From positions 1 to 64,000 of the forward strand of contig JADIYW010000003.1 in the NCBI GenBank assembly GCA_016705125.1: 64,000 bases of DNA, written 5' to 3'. Made by a program: the position numbers and the translations under genes. A model generated the notes under the pieces. It saw only the letters and a program-made list of their open reading frames with translations. It was not told where the DNA came from and searched no databases. This document shows positions 15,711-25,250 of the stretch, piece after piece (position 1 is the first letter of the stretch; each line of letters starts with the position of its first letter). The stretch comes from Bacteroidota bacterium (GTDB lineage: Bacteria; Bacteroidota; Bacteroidia; Chitinophagales; JADIYW01).

Positions 15711-16523
15711 TTATACAAAAAAATCAGGCATTAAATCCATTGTTGGGTCTACTGCATATTTAGATAAATCGGTGATACCTTCATTAATTAATACCTCTTC
15801 ATCAATAAAAAACTGACCGTTGCACGTTTTTTTATCTCTTTGTAAAATGTAAAATGCAGCATCAGCCATTATTTCAGGAGTCCTCGAACGCTTCATCAAT
15901 TCATCACCTCCCAATATATTATTTACGGCAGCTGTGGCAATAGTTGTTTTTGGCCATAATGCATTAACGCCTACCTTGCCTCTAAATTCGCCAGCCATGC
16001 CCAAAACGCATAAACTCATATTGTATTTCGCCATAGAATAAGCCACGTGTGGAGCAAACCATTTTTCAGTAAAATTTAGAGGGGGAGACAAATTAAGGAT
16101 ATGTCCATTTTCTGATTTTAATAAAAAAGGCAAACACTTTTGAGAAACCATAAATGTGCCTCTTCCATTTATTTGGTGCATCAAATCATAACGTTTCATG
16201 GCAGTATCTAATGTTCCAGCCAAGTTGATAGCACTTGCATTATTAATCAAAATATCTATTCCTCCAAATGTTTTAACCGTTTCGGCCACCACACTTTCCA
16301 CATTTGCCTCATCTCGTATATCACAAAACAAGCCTAATCCCTTCCCTCCTGCATTTGTCATATCATCTGCAGCTGTGTAAATAGTACCTTCCAATTTGGG
16401 GTGGGCTTCGGTTGTCTTTGCCGCAATGACAACATTTGCACCCGCTTTGGCTAATCTTAATCCTATTGCATGACCTATACCTCTTGATCCGCCTGTAATT
16501 AATACTGTTTTACCTTTAAACAT
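15711..16523 (-). CDS. SDR oxidoreductase, HSDL2-like
   Basis: I prefer the ATG at 16523 (MFKGKTVLITGG) to a TTG five codons upstream. The 270-residue protein has the SDR cofactor motif TGGSRGIG, the NNAS motif, and a YSMAK catalytic Tyr/Lys pair. LNLSPP before the catalytic Tyr and the extended loop GTIYTAADDMTNAGGKGLGL are typical of the hydroxysteroid-dehydrogenase-like 2 group, here without the SCP2 domain. This group is linked to fatty-acid metabolism, which fits the divergent thiolase gene next door. The substrate is unknown. Confidence 0.88.
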   Translation of the reverse strand: MFKGKTVLITGGSRGIGHAIGLRLAKAGANVVIAAKTTEAHPKLEGTIYTAADDMTNAGGKGLGLFCDIRDEANVESVVAETVKTFGGIDILINNASAINLAGTLDTAMKRYDLMHQINGRGTFMVSQKCLPFLLKSENGHILNLSPPLNFTEKWFAPHVAYSMAKYNMSLCVLGMAGEFRGKVGVNALWPKTTIATAAVNNILGGDELMKRSRTPEIMADAAFYILQRDKKTCNGQFFIDEEVLINEGITDLSKYAVDPTMDLMPDFFV

Positions 16524-16614
16524 AATTTTTTTTTCCAAAGAAAAGAATTTTTTTCCATAAGTCGAAATAACAATTATATAATTTTTATTTCAATGCATGC
16601 ATTTGTTTTAATAA

Positions 16615-16622
16615 TATATTTG
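16615..16622 (+). promoter_or_regulatory. -7 box TATATTTG upstream of the thiolase gene
   Basis: TAnnTTTG match ending 18 bases before the ATG at 16641, in the divergent spacer between the SDR and thiolase genes. Confidence 0.4.
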
Positions 16623-16640
16623 TTTATAAATTTTTTAAAA

Positions 16641-17917
16641 ATGATAAAGAAAGTAGTATTTATTGATGGAGTTAGAACTCCTTTTTTGAAGTCAGGTACT
16701 GATTATATGGATTTGATGTCGTACCAATTAGGACAGTTTGCCATAAAAGGACTTTTAGATAAAACTGGAATTGACCCAAATGAAATAGACAGGGTTATTT
16801 TAGGTAATGTTATTTCAAATGTAAAAACAGAAAATGTTGCTCGAGAGGCAGCTGTAACTGCAGGAGTGCCAATCAAAGTGCCGGCTAATACCGTAAAGCA
16901 AGCCTGCATTTCGGCCAATCAAGCTATTTCAAATGCTATGGATGCGATTCAATTGGGAAGAGCTGATGTTATAATATCTGGAGGTACAGAATGCACTTCT
17001 GATACACCAATTGGATATACGAAAGAAATGCGTAAAAAATTATTTATGGCCCAAAAATTAAGTACACCAATGGAATACTTAAAATTTGCCACCACTTTGA
17101 GACCAAATGATTTTTTGCCCGACAAACCAGCTGTTGCTGAATATATAACAGGAAGAACAATGGGAAATGACTGTGAAATACTTGCACAAAAATTTGGTGT
17201 AACACGTGAAGAACAAGATATTTTGGCAACTGCATCGCACCAGAATGCAGCAAAAGCATTTGAAAATGGAAATTTAGATGATATTATTTCGGTTCAATTG
17301 CCTCCAAAATTTGGACCTATCAATAAAGATAATGGTGTAAGAGGCGATAGTACTGTTGAAAAAATGGCTAAATTAAAACCAGCTTTTGATAAGTACGTAG
17401 GAACTATTACTGCTGCGAATGCTTCTTTCTTAACAGATGGAGCTTCTGCCGTTTTGTTAGCATCAGAGGAGAAAGCACTAGCTTTAGGGTTAAAACCAAA
17501 AGCAGAGTTGGTGGATTATATTTTACTGCAGGCGATCTTTTTGAAGAATTATTGTTAGGTCCTGCGTATTCAATTGCGGCATTACTTAAAAAGAATAACC
17601 TTACCATTGCTGATATTGATGTATGGGAAATTCATGAAGCATTTGCTGGGCAAGTATTAGCAAATCTTAAAGCATTGGAAAGTGAAGAATGGAGCAAGAA
17701 AAATGCGGGTTATGAAAATGCTGTTGGTTCAATTCCGAGAGATAAAATAAATACTTGGGGCGGTTCATTATCTATTGGTCATCCTTTTGGAGCTACTGGC
17801 GGTAGATTGTTAACCATGGCTGCTAATCGACTACAAAAAGAGGGTGGAAAATATGCAATTCTTGCTGCTTGTGCTGCTGGTGCGCATGGTACTGCAATGT
17901 TGATTAAAAAGTATTAG
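16641..17917 (+). pseudogene. fadI: Acetyl-CoA C-acyltransferase (thiolase) with a one-base frameshift
   Basis: Two abutting frames together encode a full thiolase. The first (from ATG 16641) has IDGVRTPF at the N-terminus and the nucleophile motif VKQACISANQ (Cys89). At the T-run 17521-17524 the frame shifts: adding one T restores VDYIFTAGDLFEELLLGPAYS and joins the second frame, which has NEAF-equivalent HEAF, GHPFGATGGR and the CAAGAHG active-site Cys. It would cleave 3-ketoacyl-CoA in beta-oxidation, partner of the fusion enzyme at 18.5 kb. As written the gene is broken; a homopolymer error is as likely as true loss. The upstream in-frame TTG/ATG extension to 16593 is unlikely to be used. 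Confidence 0.88.
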
Positions 17918-17918
17918 G

Positions 17919-18031
17919 GAGTAAGTAAATAGTAATTGGTAAAAAGTAAATAGTAATAAGTAATTGGAAAATAGTAATTAGTAATTAAAAAATTGTAATA
18001 AGGTAAAAGGTTAAATAATAAATTGTAAAAA
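17919..18031 (+). repeat. Heptamer-period tract, left of the IVP-like gene
   Basis: AT-rich sequence with a visible seven-base period of the type AGTAATT/AGTAAAT. Its units are the reverse complement of the AATTACT/CACTAAT units on the far side of the next gene, so the two tracts form a degenerate inverted pair. Confidence 0.7.
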
Positions 18032-18418
18032 GTGGAAGAAGGTTCTAAAATAGCTAGTTATAAAAATCTAATTGTTTGGCAAAAGGCAATTGAATTTGTA
18101 ACTGTTATTTATAAAACTACAAAATTATTTCCTAGCGATGAAAAGTTTAATTTAATAACTCAAATTAATAGGGCTGTAATTTCAGTCCCTGTTAATATTG
18201 CTGAAGGATATGGAAGAGAAAGTTCTAAAAATTATTTACAATTTTTAAGAATATCAAGAGGTTCTATATTGGAATTGGAAACGTTATTGCTAATTTCTAA
18301 AAATCTTAATTATTTACCAATTGAAGATTACGAGAAATTAACGGAAAATCTAAATGAAATTTCAAAATTATTACAAGGACTAATAAAAAGTATTCAAAAC
18401 AAAATTGCTATAAGCTAA
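18032..18418 (+). CDS. Four-helix-bundle protein, 23S rRNA intervening-sequence (IVP) type
   Basis: A 128-residue helical protein with the family signature YKNLIVWQKAIEFV, LITQINRAVISVPVNIAEGYGR and FLRISRGSILELETLLLIS. Proteins of this family are encoded in intervening sequences of 23S rRNA in some bacteria and elsewhere as free-standing genes; relatives serve as accessory proteins (Avd) of diversity-generating retroelements. The start is GTG. It sits between the thiolase and fadJ genes and is flanked on both sides by seven-base-period tracts in inverted orientation, which suggests that the unit was inserted between them. No reverse transcriptase is nearby. Function unknown. Confidence 0.88.
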   Translation: MEEGSKIASYKNLIVWQKAIEFVTVIYKTTKLFPSDEKFNLITQINRAVISVPVNIAEGYGRESSKNYLQFLRISRGSILELETLLLISKNLNYLPIEDYEKLTENLNEISKLLQGLIKSIQNKIAIS

Positions 18419-18540
18419 TCACTAATCACCAATTTCTAATCACTAATCACTAATCACTAATTTCTAATTAATCACTAATCACCAATATCCAATCACTAAT
18501 TACAAATATCTAATTACTAATAACTAATTACAAATCACAA
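18419..18540 (+). repeat. Heptamer-period tract, right of the IVP-like gene
   Basis: About seventeen seven-base units of the type CACTAAT, CACCAAT, TTCTAAT, ATCCAAT, TACTAAT and TACAAAT in nearly unbroken register, starting at the stop codon of the IVP-like gene and ending just before the fadJ ATG. It is the densest example of the periodic tracts in this window. Confidence 0.85.
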
Positions 18541-18543
18541 ACA

Positions 18544-20727
18544 ATGAAAAGAGAAGATTATATATCAATTGAAAAGAAATCGAATGGTGTTTGTATCATT
18601 TGGATGGATCAAAAAAATGAAAAAATCAATAAAGTAGGTACTGATTTAATTGGCTTATTTGAAGGTGTTTTCAAAGAATTAAATGATGATAATGCTGTTA
18701 AAGCGATTGTTTTATCAAGTAAGAAAAAAGATTTTATCGCAGGCGCTGATATTGAAATGTTCCAAAAGGTAAAGAAAAAAGGCGATTTTGAACCATTTAC
18801 TCGTAAAGGACATAAAATATTAAATGATTTAAGCAATTCTAAAAAACCAGTTGTTGCAGCTATTCACGGTAACTGTTTGGGTGCAGGATTGGAAATTGCC
18901 TTAGCTTGTCAGGCGCGAATTGCTTCGGATGACAAATCTACAAAAATGGCTTTACCCGAAGTAAAATTGGGTCTTTTGCCTGGTGGTGGCGGCACACAAC
19001 GTTTACCACGTTTGGTTGGTTTGCAGGCTGCACTAGATATGATGCTTACTGGGAAAAATATTTTTCCTTTTCCAGCAAAAAAAATGGGATTGGTTGACAA
19101 AGTTGTTCATGTAAATTCATTGCAAAAAGCTGCTGAAAAATTAGCGCTAGAATTAGTTGAAAAACCAATTTCAAGAAAAAGAAATGAGATTAACTTAGAT
19201 ACCTTAAAGGCTGGTTTTGCCAAATTACAAGGAAGTTTGACTAACTTAGTTTTAGAAGCACCTTTGGTTAATAAGATAGTATTTGACCAAGCAAAAAAAA
19301 TGGTGGACAAGCAAACAAATGGTTGTTATCCTGCTCCTTATAAAATTTTAGAATGTGTTGAAATTGGTTGGAATCAAGGGATGGAAAAAGGCTTGGATGC
19401 CGAAGCCATTAAATTTGAAGAATTATTGCTAGGTGATGTTTCACCTCAATTAATAAATATCTTTTTTGCAATGACAGAAAAGAAGAAAAACCCGTATGAT
19501 TCTAAATTGATTAAAAAAGTAAATAGATTGGGCATGGTTGGTGCTGGATTTATGGGTGCAGGTATAGCAGAAGTGTCCATTAATGATGATATTCATGTAC
19601 TTTTAAAAGACATTAGCAATGATATGATTGCATCTGCTTATAAAGGAATTTATGATGGATATAATAAGCGAGTAAGCAAAAAAGCGATGACCAGAATCGA
19701 ATTGGAAGAAAAAATGGCCATGCTTTCAGGTTCATTAAATTATAGTGATTTAGATAATCAGGATATTATAATTGAAGCGGTTTTTGAAGATTTAGGATTA
19801 AAACAAAGAATTCTTGCTGATTGCGAAGCGAATGTAAAAGAAAATACCATTTTTGCATCTAATACCTCTGCCCTTCCACTTAAACAAATTGCTTCTAAGG
19901 CAAAACATCCCGAATTAGTTATTGGGATGCACTATTTTTCGCCAGTTCCTAAAATGCCGTTGCTTGAAATAGTAAAAACAGATAAAACTGCGGATTGGGT
20001 AATTGCAACATGCTATGAAGTTGGTGTAAGACAAGGCAAAACGGTTATCGTAGTGGATGATGGACCAGGTTTCTATACTACTCGTATTTTGGCTCCGCTT
20101 ATGAATGAGGCTCAATTATTATTAGATGAAGGTGGTGATATTTTGCAAATAGATCGTGAAATGAATTTATTTGGTTTTCCAGTTGGACCAATCACCCTTG
20201 CCGATGAAGTAGGTATTGATGTTGGTGCACACATTATGAGTGGCGAATTAATGCAAGATTTGCTTAAAACAAGACCTAAATTTAAAATTAGTAAAACGCT
20301 TCTTGAAGTTTCAAAGGCAGGTTATAAAGGCAGAAAAAACAAACAAGGCTTTTATAAATACGACGAAAAGGGAAAAAAAGTACATGGCGTTGTAGATGCT
20401 AAGATTTATAGTTTCTATGGTGGAAATACCCGAAAGAAAACTGATGTAAACGATATACACATGCGTTGTGGAATGGCAATGGTAAATGAAGCAGTATTAT
20501 GTTTACAAGAAAATATTATTGCAAATCCACTTGATGGAGACATAGGAGCAGTATTTGGATTGGGCTTCCCTCCTTTCCGAGGCGGACCATTCAGATATAT
20601 TGATAGTCTTGGTGCTCAGAAAGTGGTAGATATTTTAAATGATTTAACCAAAAGATTTGGTGAGCGATTTGAACCCGCACAAATTTTGTTGGATTATGCT
20701 AAAACAAACAAGAAATTTTATAATTAA
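18544..20727 (+). CDS. fadJ: Enoyl-CoA hydratase / 3-hydroxyacyl-CoA dehydrogenase fusion
   Basis: A 727-residue FadJ/FadB-like enzyme. The N-terminal crotonase domain has both catalytic glutamates, in HGNCLGAGLEIALACQ and LPEVKLGLLPGGGG. After a linker the dehydrogenase domain begins with GMVGAGFMGAGIAE (NAD-binding, about residues 330-343), then SNTSALPL, HYFSPVPKMPLLEIV (catalytic His region) and the C-terminal repeat with GLGFPPFRGGPFRYID. It hydrates trans-2-enoyl-CoA and oxidises the 3-hydroxyacyl-CoA with NAD in beta-oxidation. It follows the thiolase gene, with the IVP-like unit in between, and is ended by a strong terminator. Confidence 0.95.
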   Translation: MKREDYISIEKKSNGVCIIWMDQKNEKINKVGTDLIGLFEGVFKELNDDNAVKAIVLSSKKKDFIAGADIEMFQKVKKKGDFEPFTRKGHKILNDLSNSKKPVVAAIHGNCLGAGLEIALACQARIASDDKSTKMALPEVKLGLLPGGGGTQRLPRLVGLQAALDMMLTGKNIFPFPAKKMGLVDKVVHVNSLQKAAEKLALELVEKPISRKRNEINLDTLKAGFAKLQGSLTNLVLEAPLVNKIVFDQAKKMVDKQTNGCYPAPYKILECVEIGWNQGMEKGLDAEAIKFEELLLGDVSPQLINIFFAMTEKKKNPYDSKLIKKVNRLGMVGAGFMGAGIAEVSINDDIHVLLKDISNDMIASAYKGIYDGYNKRVSKKAMTRIELEEKMAMLSGSLNYSDLDNQDIIIEAVFEDLGLKQRILADCEANVKENTIFASNTSALPLKQIASKAKHPELVIGMHYFSPVPKMPLLEIVKTDKTADWVIATCYEVGVRQGKTVIVVDDGPGFYTTRILAPLMNEAQLLLDEGGDILQIDREMNLFGFPVGPITLADEVGIDVGAHIMSGELMQDLLKTRPKFKISKTLLEVSKAGYKGRKNKQGFYKYDEKGKKVHGVVDAKIYSFYGGNTRKKTDVNDIHMRCGMAMVNEAVLCLQENIIANPLDGDIGAVFGLGFPPFRGGPFRYIDSLGAQKVVDILNDLTKRFGERFEPAQILLDYAKTNKKFYN

Positions 20728-20752
20728 TAATTAATTTAAAAGTCCTAAACCA

Positions 20753-20787
20753 GAAAGGGTGGAATTTTGATTCCGCCCTTTTTTTTT
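20753..20787 (+). terminator. Rho-independent terminator after fadJ
   Basis: AAAGGGTGGAA and TTCCGCCCTTT pair (one G-T) around TTTTGA, followed by a run of nine or more T. Confidence 0.85.
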
Positions 20788-20800
20788 CAATTCCTTTTTG

Positions 20801-20808
20801 TATTTTTG
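20801..20808 (+). promoter_or_regulatory. -7 box TATTTTTG directly in front of the desaturase gene
   Basis: Perfect TAnnTTTG ending four bases before the ATG at 20813. Use of this box would give a leaderless mRNA. The -33 position lies in the T-tract of the fadJ terminator and has no TTTG. Confidence 0.4.
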
Positions 20809-20812
20809 GTTA

Positions 20813-21826
20813 ATGGAAAGTATAAAAAAGGTTGATCCTGCTAATTTTCAAATTACTAAATACAAGCAGATAATAAATACTTATTTATCTAAAGAAGAAA
20901 TAAAAGTACTTCACCAAAAAAATGATTTATTCGGAACATGGGAAGTGATTTATAATTGGATTTGGATAATTGGTTCTTTTGTATTGGTGGCTTTATGGAC
21001 AAATGTTTTTACTATCGTTTTGGCATTATTTATAATTGGTGGCAAACAATTAGGTTGCGCCATTATTATGCATGATACTTCACATTATTCATTGTTTAAG
21101 TCAAGAAAAACAAATATATTTATTGGAAATTGGTTTGGCGCTTATCCAATAATTCAAAATTTAGAACAGTATGGTCCTTACCATTTTCAGCACCATATTA
21201 ATACCGGAACTTTTGATGACCCTGATTTATCTTTGACAAAAGGTTATCCAACCAAATTATTATCCATGATACGCAAAATTGGAAGGGATTTAATTGGGGC
21301 TACCGGTATAAAATCACAATTAGGATTAATTTCAATGCATTTGGGCTATTTAAAATACAATTTGGCTGGCGATATTTTTAAAATCGACAAAACTAAAAGA
21401 CCTTTTTCTAAGATTTTGAAAAATGCCTTTCATTATTTAAAAGGACCCTTCATATCTAATTTCATAATTTGGTTTTTATTGTTTATTTGTGGGCATGGGT
21501 GGCTTTATTTATTATGGATTGGTGCATTATTTACAACTTTTAATTTTTCATTGCGCATCAGAAGTATAGCTGAACATAGTGTTGTTGAAGACGAATCTAA
21601 TCCATACAAAAATACGCGTACAACTTATGCTAATTTTATTGAAAAAATTCTATTTGCACCATTACATGTAAATTATCATTTAGAACATCATTTTATGATT
21701 GCTGCACCTTCATATAACTATCCAAAATTGCATAAAATGTTAAAAGAAAGAGGATTTTATGAATTTGGATTATTAAAATCTAATTATTGGGAAATTTTTA
21801 AAATGGCATTGATAAAAAGTAATTAA
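20813..21826 (+). CDS. Membrane fatty acid desaturase
   Basis: A 337-residue member of the membrane fatty-acid desaturase family; I use the ATG at 20813 instead of the TTG at 20798, which overlaps the promoter box. The three histidine boxes for the di-iron site are HDTSH (about residue 87), HFQHH (about 127) and HLEHH (about 285). Hydrophobic helices lie around residues 45-80 and 215-245. It introduces double bonds into acyl chains at the inner membrane with O2, so at least facultatively aerobic metabolism is implied. It could also be a hydroxylase or ketolase-like relative, which share the boxes. Confidence 0.88.
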   Translation: MESIKKVDPANFQITKYKQIINTYLSKEEIKVLHQKNDLFGTWEVIYNWIWIIGSFVLVALWTNVFTIVLALFIIGGKQLGCAIIMHDTSHYSLFKSRKTNIFIGNWFGAYPIIQNLEQYGPYHFQHHINTGTFDDPDLSLTKGYPTKLLSMIRKIGRDLIGATGIKSQLGLISMHLGYLKYNLAGDIFKIDKTKRPFSKILKNAFHYLKGPFISNFIIWFLLFICGHGWLYLLWIGALFTTFNFSLRIRSIAEHSVVEDESNPYKNTRTTYANFIEKILFAPLHVNYHLEHHFMIAAPSYNYPKLHKMLKERGFYEFGLLKSNYWEIFKMALIKSN

Positions 21827-21866
21827 TTTTATTGAAAATTTTAGTTTAAAAACTTTTAAAATAAAA

Positions 21867-22325
21867 ATGAAAAAAAACATACAAAAAACAAAATTGCAAT
21901 CTTCAACATTAGCTACCAAACCTTTTTCCTTTGAACAACATATCCATTGGTTATTAATGCTTGGAGCACTGATACTTTATGGTTGGACTTACACTTTTGA
22001 TTTCGGATTGGATGATTCTTATATTACAGGCCAATTAGCCAAAATTGGCACAGGCTTTAACGATTTTTTAAGCATTTTTACCAGATGGTATGATGGGACT
22101 GATTATAGACCTATAACCATTGTATTTTTTTGGTTGGAAAGAAAATTATTTGGTGAAATTTCTCCAGATACTTCACACTTGATAAATGCAATTTTTTATG
22201 GTTTTTTATTAATACAATTGTACAAAATAAAAAAAGCCTCCAAATTATTTGGAGGCTTTTTTTATACAAAGACAATTTATATTAATGAAATTGTTCAGTT
22301 TCTGTACTTCCTGCAAGTGCAGTAG
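21867..22325 (+). pseudogene. Truncated N-terminus of a multi-pass membrane protein (PMT/TMTC-like)
   Basis: The first ~118 residues look like the beginning of a polytopic mannosyltransferase-like protein: a hydrophobic helix (HWLLMLGALILYGWTYTF), then FGLDDSYITGQLAKIGTGF and a WYDGTDYRPITIVFFWLE segment, the luminal loop seen in TMTC-type proteins. The frame then runs through the aceA terminator hairpin (22227-22264) and into antisense of aceA, giving a meaningless tail. The rest of the gene is missing, so this is probably a deletion remnant. Family assignment is from pattern memory. Confidence 0.6.
22227..22264. terminator. Terminator between the truncated gene and aceA
   Basis: AAGCCTCCAAA and TTTGGAGGCTT form a perfect stem around TTAT, with A- and T-runs on the two sides. 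It serves aceA on the reverse strand and can work both ways. Confidence 0.85.
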
Positions 22326-23565
22326 TAGAAGATTGACCTTGTTGACAAACTTGTTGTACAGCATCAAAATAACCTGTTCCAACGAAAGATTGGTGTTTGA
22401 TAGCTTGGAATCCTGAAGATTCAAGTGCAAATTCTCTTTGTTGTAACTCAGAGTAACCTGCCATTCCCCTATCCATATAAGCTTTACTTAATTCGAACAT
22501 AACGGTGTTGTTTGCGTGGAAACCAGCCAATGTGATAAATTGGAATTTATATCCCATAGCCGCTAAATCTTCACGGAATGTAGTCATTGCTTTTACATCC
22601 ATGTATTTTGCCCAATTAAATGAAGGCGAACAGTTGTAAGCCAACATTTTTCCTGGATATTTAGCATGAATTCCTTGTGCAAATTCTCTGGCCATTCCTA
22701 AGTCAGGATTACCAGTCTCCATCCAAATTAAGTCAGCATAAGGAGCATAAGATAAACCTCTGTCAATTCCTTGCTCTAAACCATTTTTTACGTAGTAAAA
22801 CCCTTCAGGCGCTCTTTTTCCCTCAATAATAAATCTTTGATCACGTGGATCGATATCAGAAGTGATAAGGTTTGCAGCCTCAGCATCAGTACGAGCAATA
22901 ACCAATGTAGAAGTACCACAAACATCAGCAGCCAAACGAGCAGCAGATAATTTATTGATTGCTTCTTGTGTAGGAACTAATACTTTACCACCTAAGTGAC
23001 CGCATTTTTTTGCAGAAGCCAATTGATCTTCCCAATGCACACCAGCAGCACCAGCTTCAATCATTTGTTTCATTAATTCAAATGCATTCAAATTGCCACC
23101 AAATCCTGCTTCAGCATCCGCTACAATTGGAACCATCCAATCACGTGTTGGTTCGCCTTCCATGTATTCAATCTGATCACGACGCATCAATGAATTATTG
23201 ATACGCTTAACTACCATTGGAACTGAATTAGCTGGATATAAACTTTGGTCTGGATACATTTCAGCTGATAAGTTAGCATCAGCTGCTACTTGCCATCCTG
23301 AAAGATAAATTGCTTTCATACCTGCAGTAACCTCTTGAATCGCTTGGTTGCCATTAAATGCACCTAAACCAGCAACCCAGTCATCAGTATGTAATTTCTT
23401 CCATAATTTCTCAGCACCATTTTTAGCCAAAGTAAATTCAACAGGTACAGAACCACTGATATTAATTACTTCTTCAGCAGTATAATCTCTTTTTACGTCT
23501 TTCCAACGTGGGTTGGTTGACCAATCTTTTTTAAGAGCTTCTGCTCTTTCTTGTTTAGTTGCCAT
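22282..23565 (-). CDS. aceA: Isocitrate lyase
   Basis: A 427-residue isocitrate lyase with the catalytic loop AKKCGHLGGKVLVPT (Cys188), WQVAADANLS near residue 91 and the metal-binding VADAEAGFGG (148-157). It splits isocitrate to glyoxylate and succinate, the first step of the glyoxylate shunt. It lies 66 bases downstream of aceB on the same strand, so the two are probably one operon with shared regulation. A strong terminator follows. Length and motifs are normal. Confidence 0.96.
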   Translation of the reverse strand: MATKQERAEALKKDWSTNPRWKDVKRDYTAEEVINISGSVPVEFTLAKNGAEKLWKKLHTDDWVAGLGAFNGNQAIQEVTAGMKAIYLSGWQVAADANLSAEMYPDQSLYPANSVPMVVKRINNSLMRRDQIEYMEGEPTRDWMVPIVADAEAGFGGNLNAFELMKQMIEAGAAGVHWEDQLASAKKCGHLGGKVLVPTQEAINKLSAARLAADVCGTSTLVIARTDAEAANLITSDIDPRDQRFIIEGKRAPEGFYYVKNGLEQGIDRGLSYAPYADLIWMETGNPDLGMAREFAQGIHAKYPGKMLAYNCSPSFNWAKYMDVKAMTTFREDLAAMGYKFQFITLAGFHANNTVMFELSKAYMDRGMAGYSELQQREFALESSGFQAIKHQSFVGTGYFDAVQQVCQQGQSSTTALAGSTETEQFH

Positions 23566-23631
23566 TTTTATTAAATTATTTTAAAATATGATTATTAAAA
23601 AACCCTTCATTTTCAATCCAAGCTTATTTTC

Positions 23632-25218
23632 CTATATATAATTGTATGCTTCAAGTGTTAAAAATTCTTCCAACTCATCTGAAAGACTCATTTTTTCAAA
23701 TAATTGAGCCGCTAACTCATATTTTCCAGAATTATACTTTTCTCCAAATTGTAATTTATATTCGGCTTTCTGAGCACTTATTAAATCTCTTACTAATTCC
23801 GCCGTTACTTTTGTACCATCATCTAAAATTGCCTTCGGATGCTTCACCCATTGCCAAACTTGCGTTCTTGAAATTTCAGCTGTTGCTGCATCTTCCATCA
23901 AATTATGGATAGGGACACAACCATTTCCTCTCAACCAAGCTTCTAGATATTGAATGCCCACATCTATGTTTCCTTTCAAACCGGCCATAGTTATTGTTCC
24001 TTCTGGCACTTTTAATAAGTCAGCTGCTGTTACATTTACATCCTCCCTTTTTACATGAATTTGGTTTGGTGTAGGCATGTACTTGTCAAATTGCTCCAAA
24101 GCTATTGCCACTAATGCTGGGTGCGCTACCCAAGTACCGTCATGTCCAGCTTTTGCCTCTCTTTCTTTGTCAGCTCTTACCTTTCCAATTGCAATACTGT
24201 TGGCTTCTTCATTGTTTTTAATTGGAATTTGAGCAGCCATTCCACCCATTGCATGTATATTTCGTTTGTGGCAAGTTTGGATTACGAGTTCACTATATGA
24301 TTTTAAGAAATGCACTGTCATTAAAACCTGTGTTCTATCAGGTACTAAAAATTGTTCATTTTTTACCGTTCTTTTTATAAATGAGAATATATAATCCCAA
24401 CGTCCGCAATTTAATCCTGCTGAGTGGTCTCTTAATTCAAAAAGAATTTCGTTTAACTCAAAAGTAGCCATTATGGTTTCTATTAAAACGGTGGCTTTAA
24501 TGGTCCCTAATGGAATACTTAGTTTTGATTGGGCTAAAATAAAAATATCATTCCAAAGGCGAGCTTCTAAATGGCTTTCCATTTTAGGTAAATAAAAATA
24601 TGGACCAGAACCTCTACTTAGCAGTTCTTTTGCATTATGAAAAAAGAACAAACCAAAATCCCAGATTGACCCACTCATTAATTCACCATCTACGATTACA
24701 TTTTTTTCTAACAAATGCCATCCTCTTGGTCTTACGAATAAAGTAGCTACTTTTTCATTTAATTTATATGATTTTCCGTTATCACCTACGAAGGCAATTG
24801 TTTTTCGGATAGCATCTCCTAAATTAATCTGTCCACTTATATTGTTTTCCCAAGTTGGCGAGTTTGAATCTTCAAAGTCGGCCATAAATACCTTTGCCCC
24901 AGAATTGAGTGCATTGATAATCATTTTTCGGTCTACAGGACCAGTAATTTCTACTCTCCTATCTTGAATATCGCTTGGAATTGGCGCTACTGTCCAATTT
25001 CCATCTCTTATACTTTTTGTCTCGGGAAGGAAATCAGGCAAAATACCTGCATCAAGTCCTTTTTGTCTTTCAACCCTGCGTTGAAGTAATTCAATTCTTC
25101 GTTTATTAAATTTTCGTTGCAAATCAACAACAAATTCTAAAGCTTCTGGAGTAAGAATTTTATTAAATTCTTCGGAAAAAGTGCCTTTTATTTCAACGCC
25201 ATTGGGTACTTTGTACAT
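23632..25218 (-). CDS. aceB: Malate synthase A
   Basis: A 528-residue malate synthase of the A type. Conserved parts are DGNWTVAPIP and DRRVEITGPVDRKMIINALNSGAKVFMADFEDSNSPTW-type N-terminal sequence, then GTIKATVLIETIMATFELNEILFEL and the HSAGLNCGRWDY catalytic region. It condenses glyoxylate with acetyl-CoA to malate, completing the shunt with aceA downstream. A reverse-strand promoter-like pair (TCTG and TATTTTTG) is found about 30 bases upstream. Confidence 0.96.
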   Translation of the reverse strand: MYKVPNGVEIKGTFSEEFNKILTPEALEFVVDLQRKFNKRRIELLQRRVERQKGLDAGILPDFLPETKSIRDGNWTVAPIPSDIQDRRVEITGPVDRKMIINALNSGAKVFMADFEDSNSPTWENNISGQINLGDAIRKTIAFVGDNGKSYKLNEKVATLFVRPRGWHLLEKNVIVDGELMSGSIWDFGLFFFHNAKELLSRGSGPYFYLPKMESHLEARLWNDIFILAQSKLSIPLGTIKATVLIETIMATFELNEILFELRDHSAGLNCGRWDYIFSFIKRTVKNEQFLVPDRTQVLMTVHFLKSYSELVIQTCHKRNIHAMGGMAAQIPIKNNEEANSIAIGKVRADKEREAKAGHDGTWVAHPALVAIALEQFDKYMPTPNQIHVKREDVNVTAADLLKVPEGTITMAGLKGNIDVGIQYLEAWLRGNGCVPIHNLMEDAATAEISRTQVWQWVKHPKAILDDGTKVTAELVRDLISAQKAEYKLQFGEKYNSGKYELAAQLFEKMSLSDELEEFLTLEAYNYI

Positions 25219-25250
25219 CTTCGGTTCTGGTTGTTTAGTTAGAAGTTTTG

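Noticed and set aside
18032..18418. Diversity-generating retroelement
   Set aside because: The four-helix-bundle protein is related to Avd, but there is no reverse transcriptase, template repeat or variable-repeat gene near it.
17919..18540. CRISPR array
   Set aside because: The units are seven bases long, degenerate and contiguous, with no repeats of 24-40 bases or spacers.
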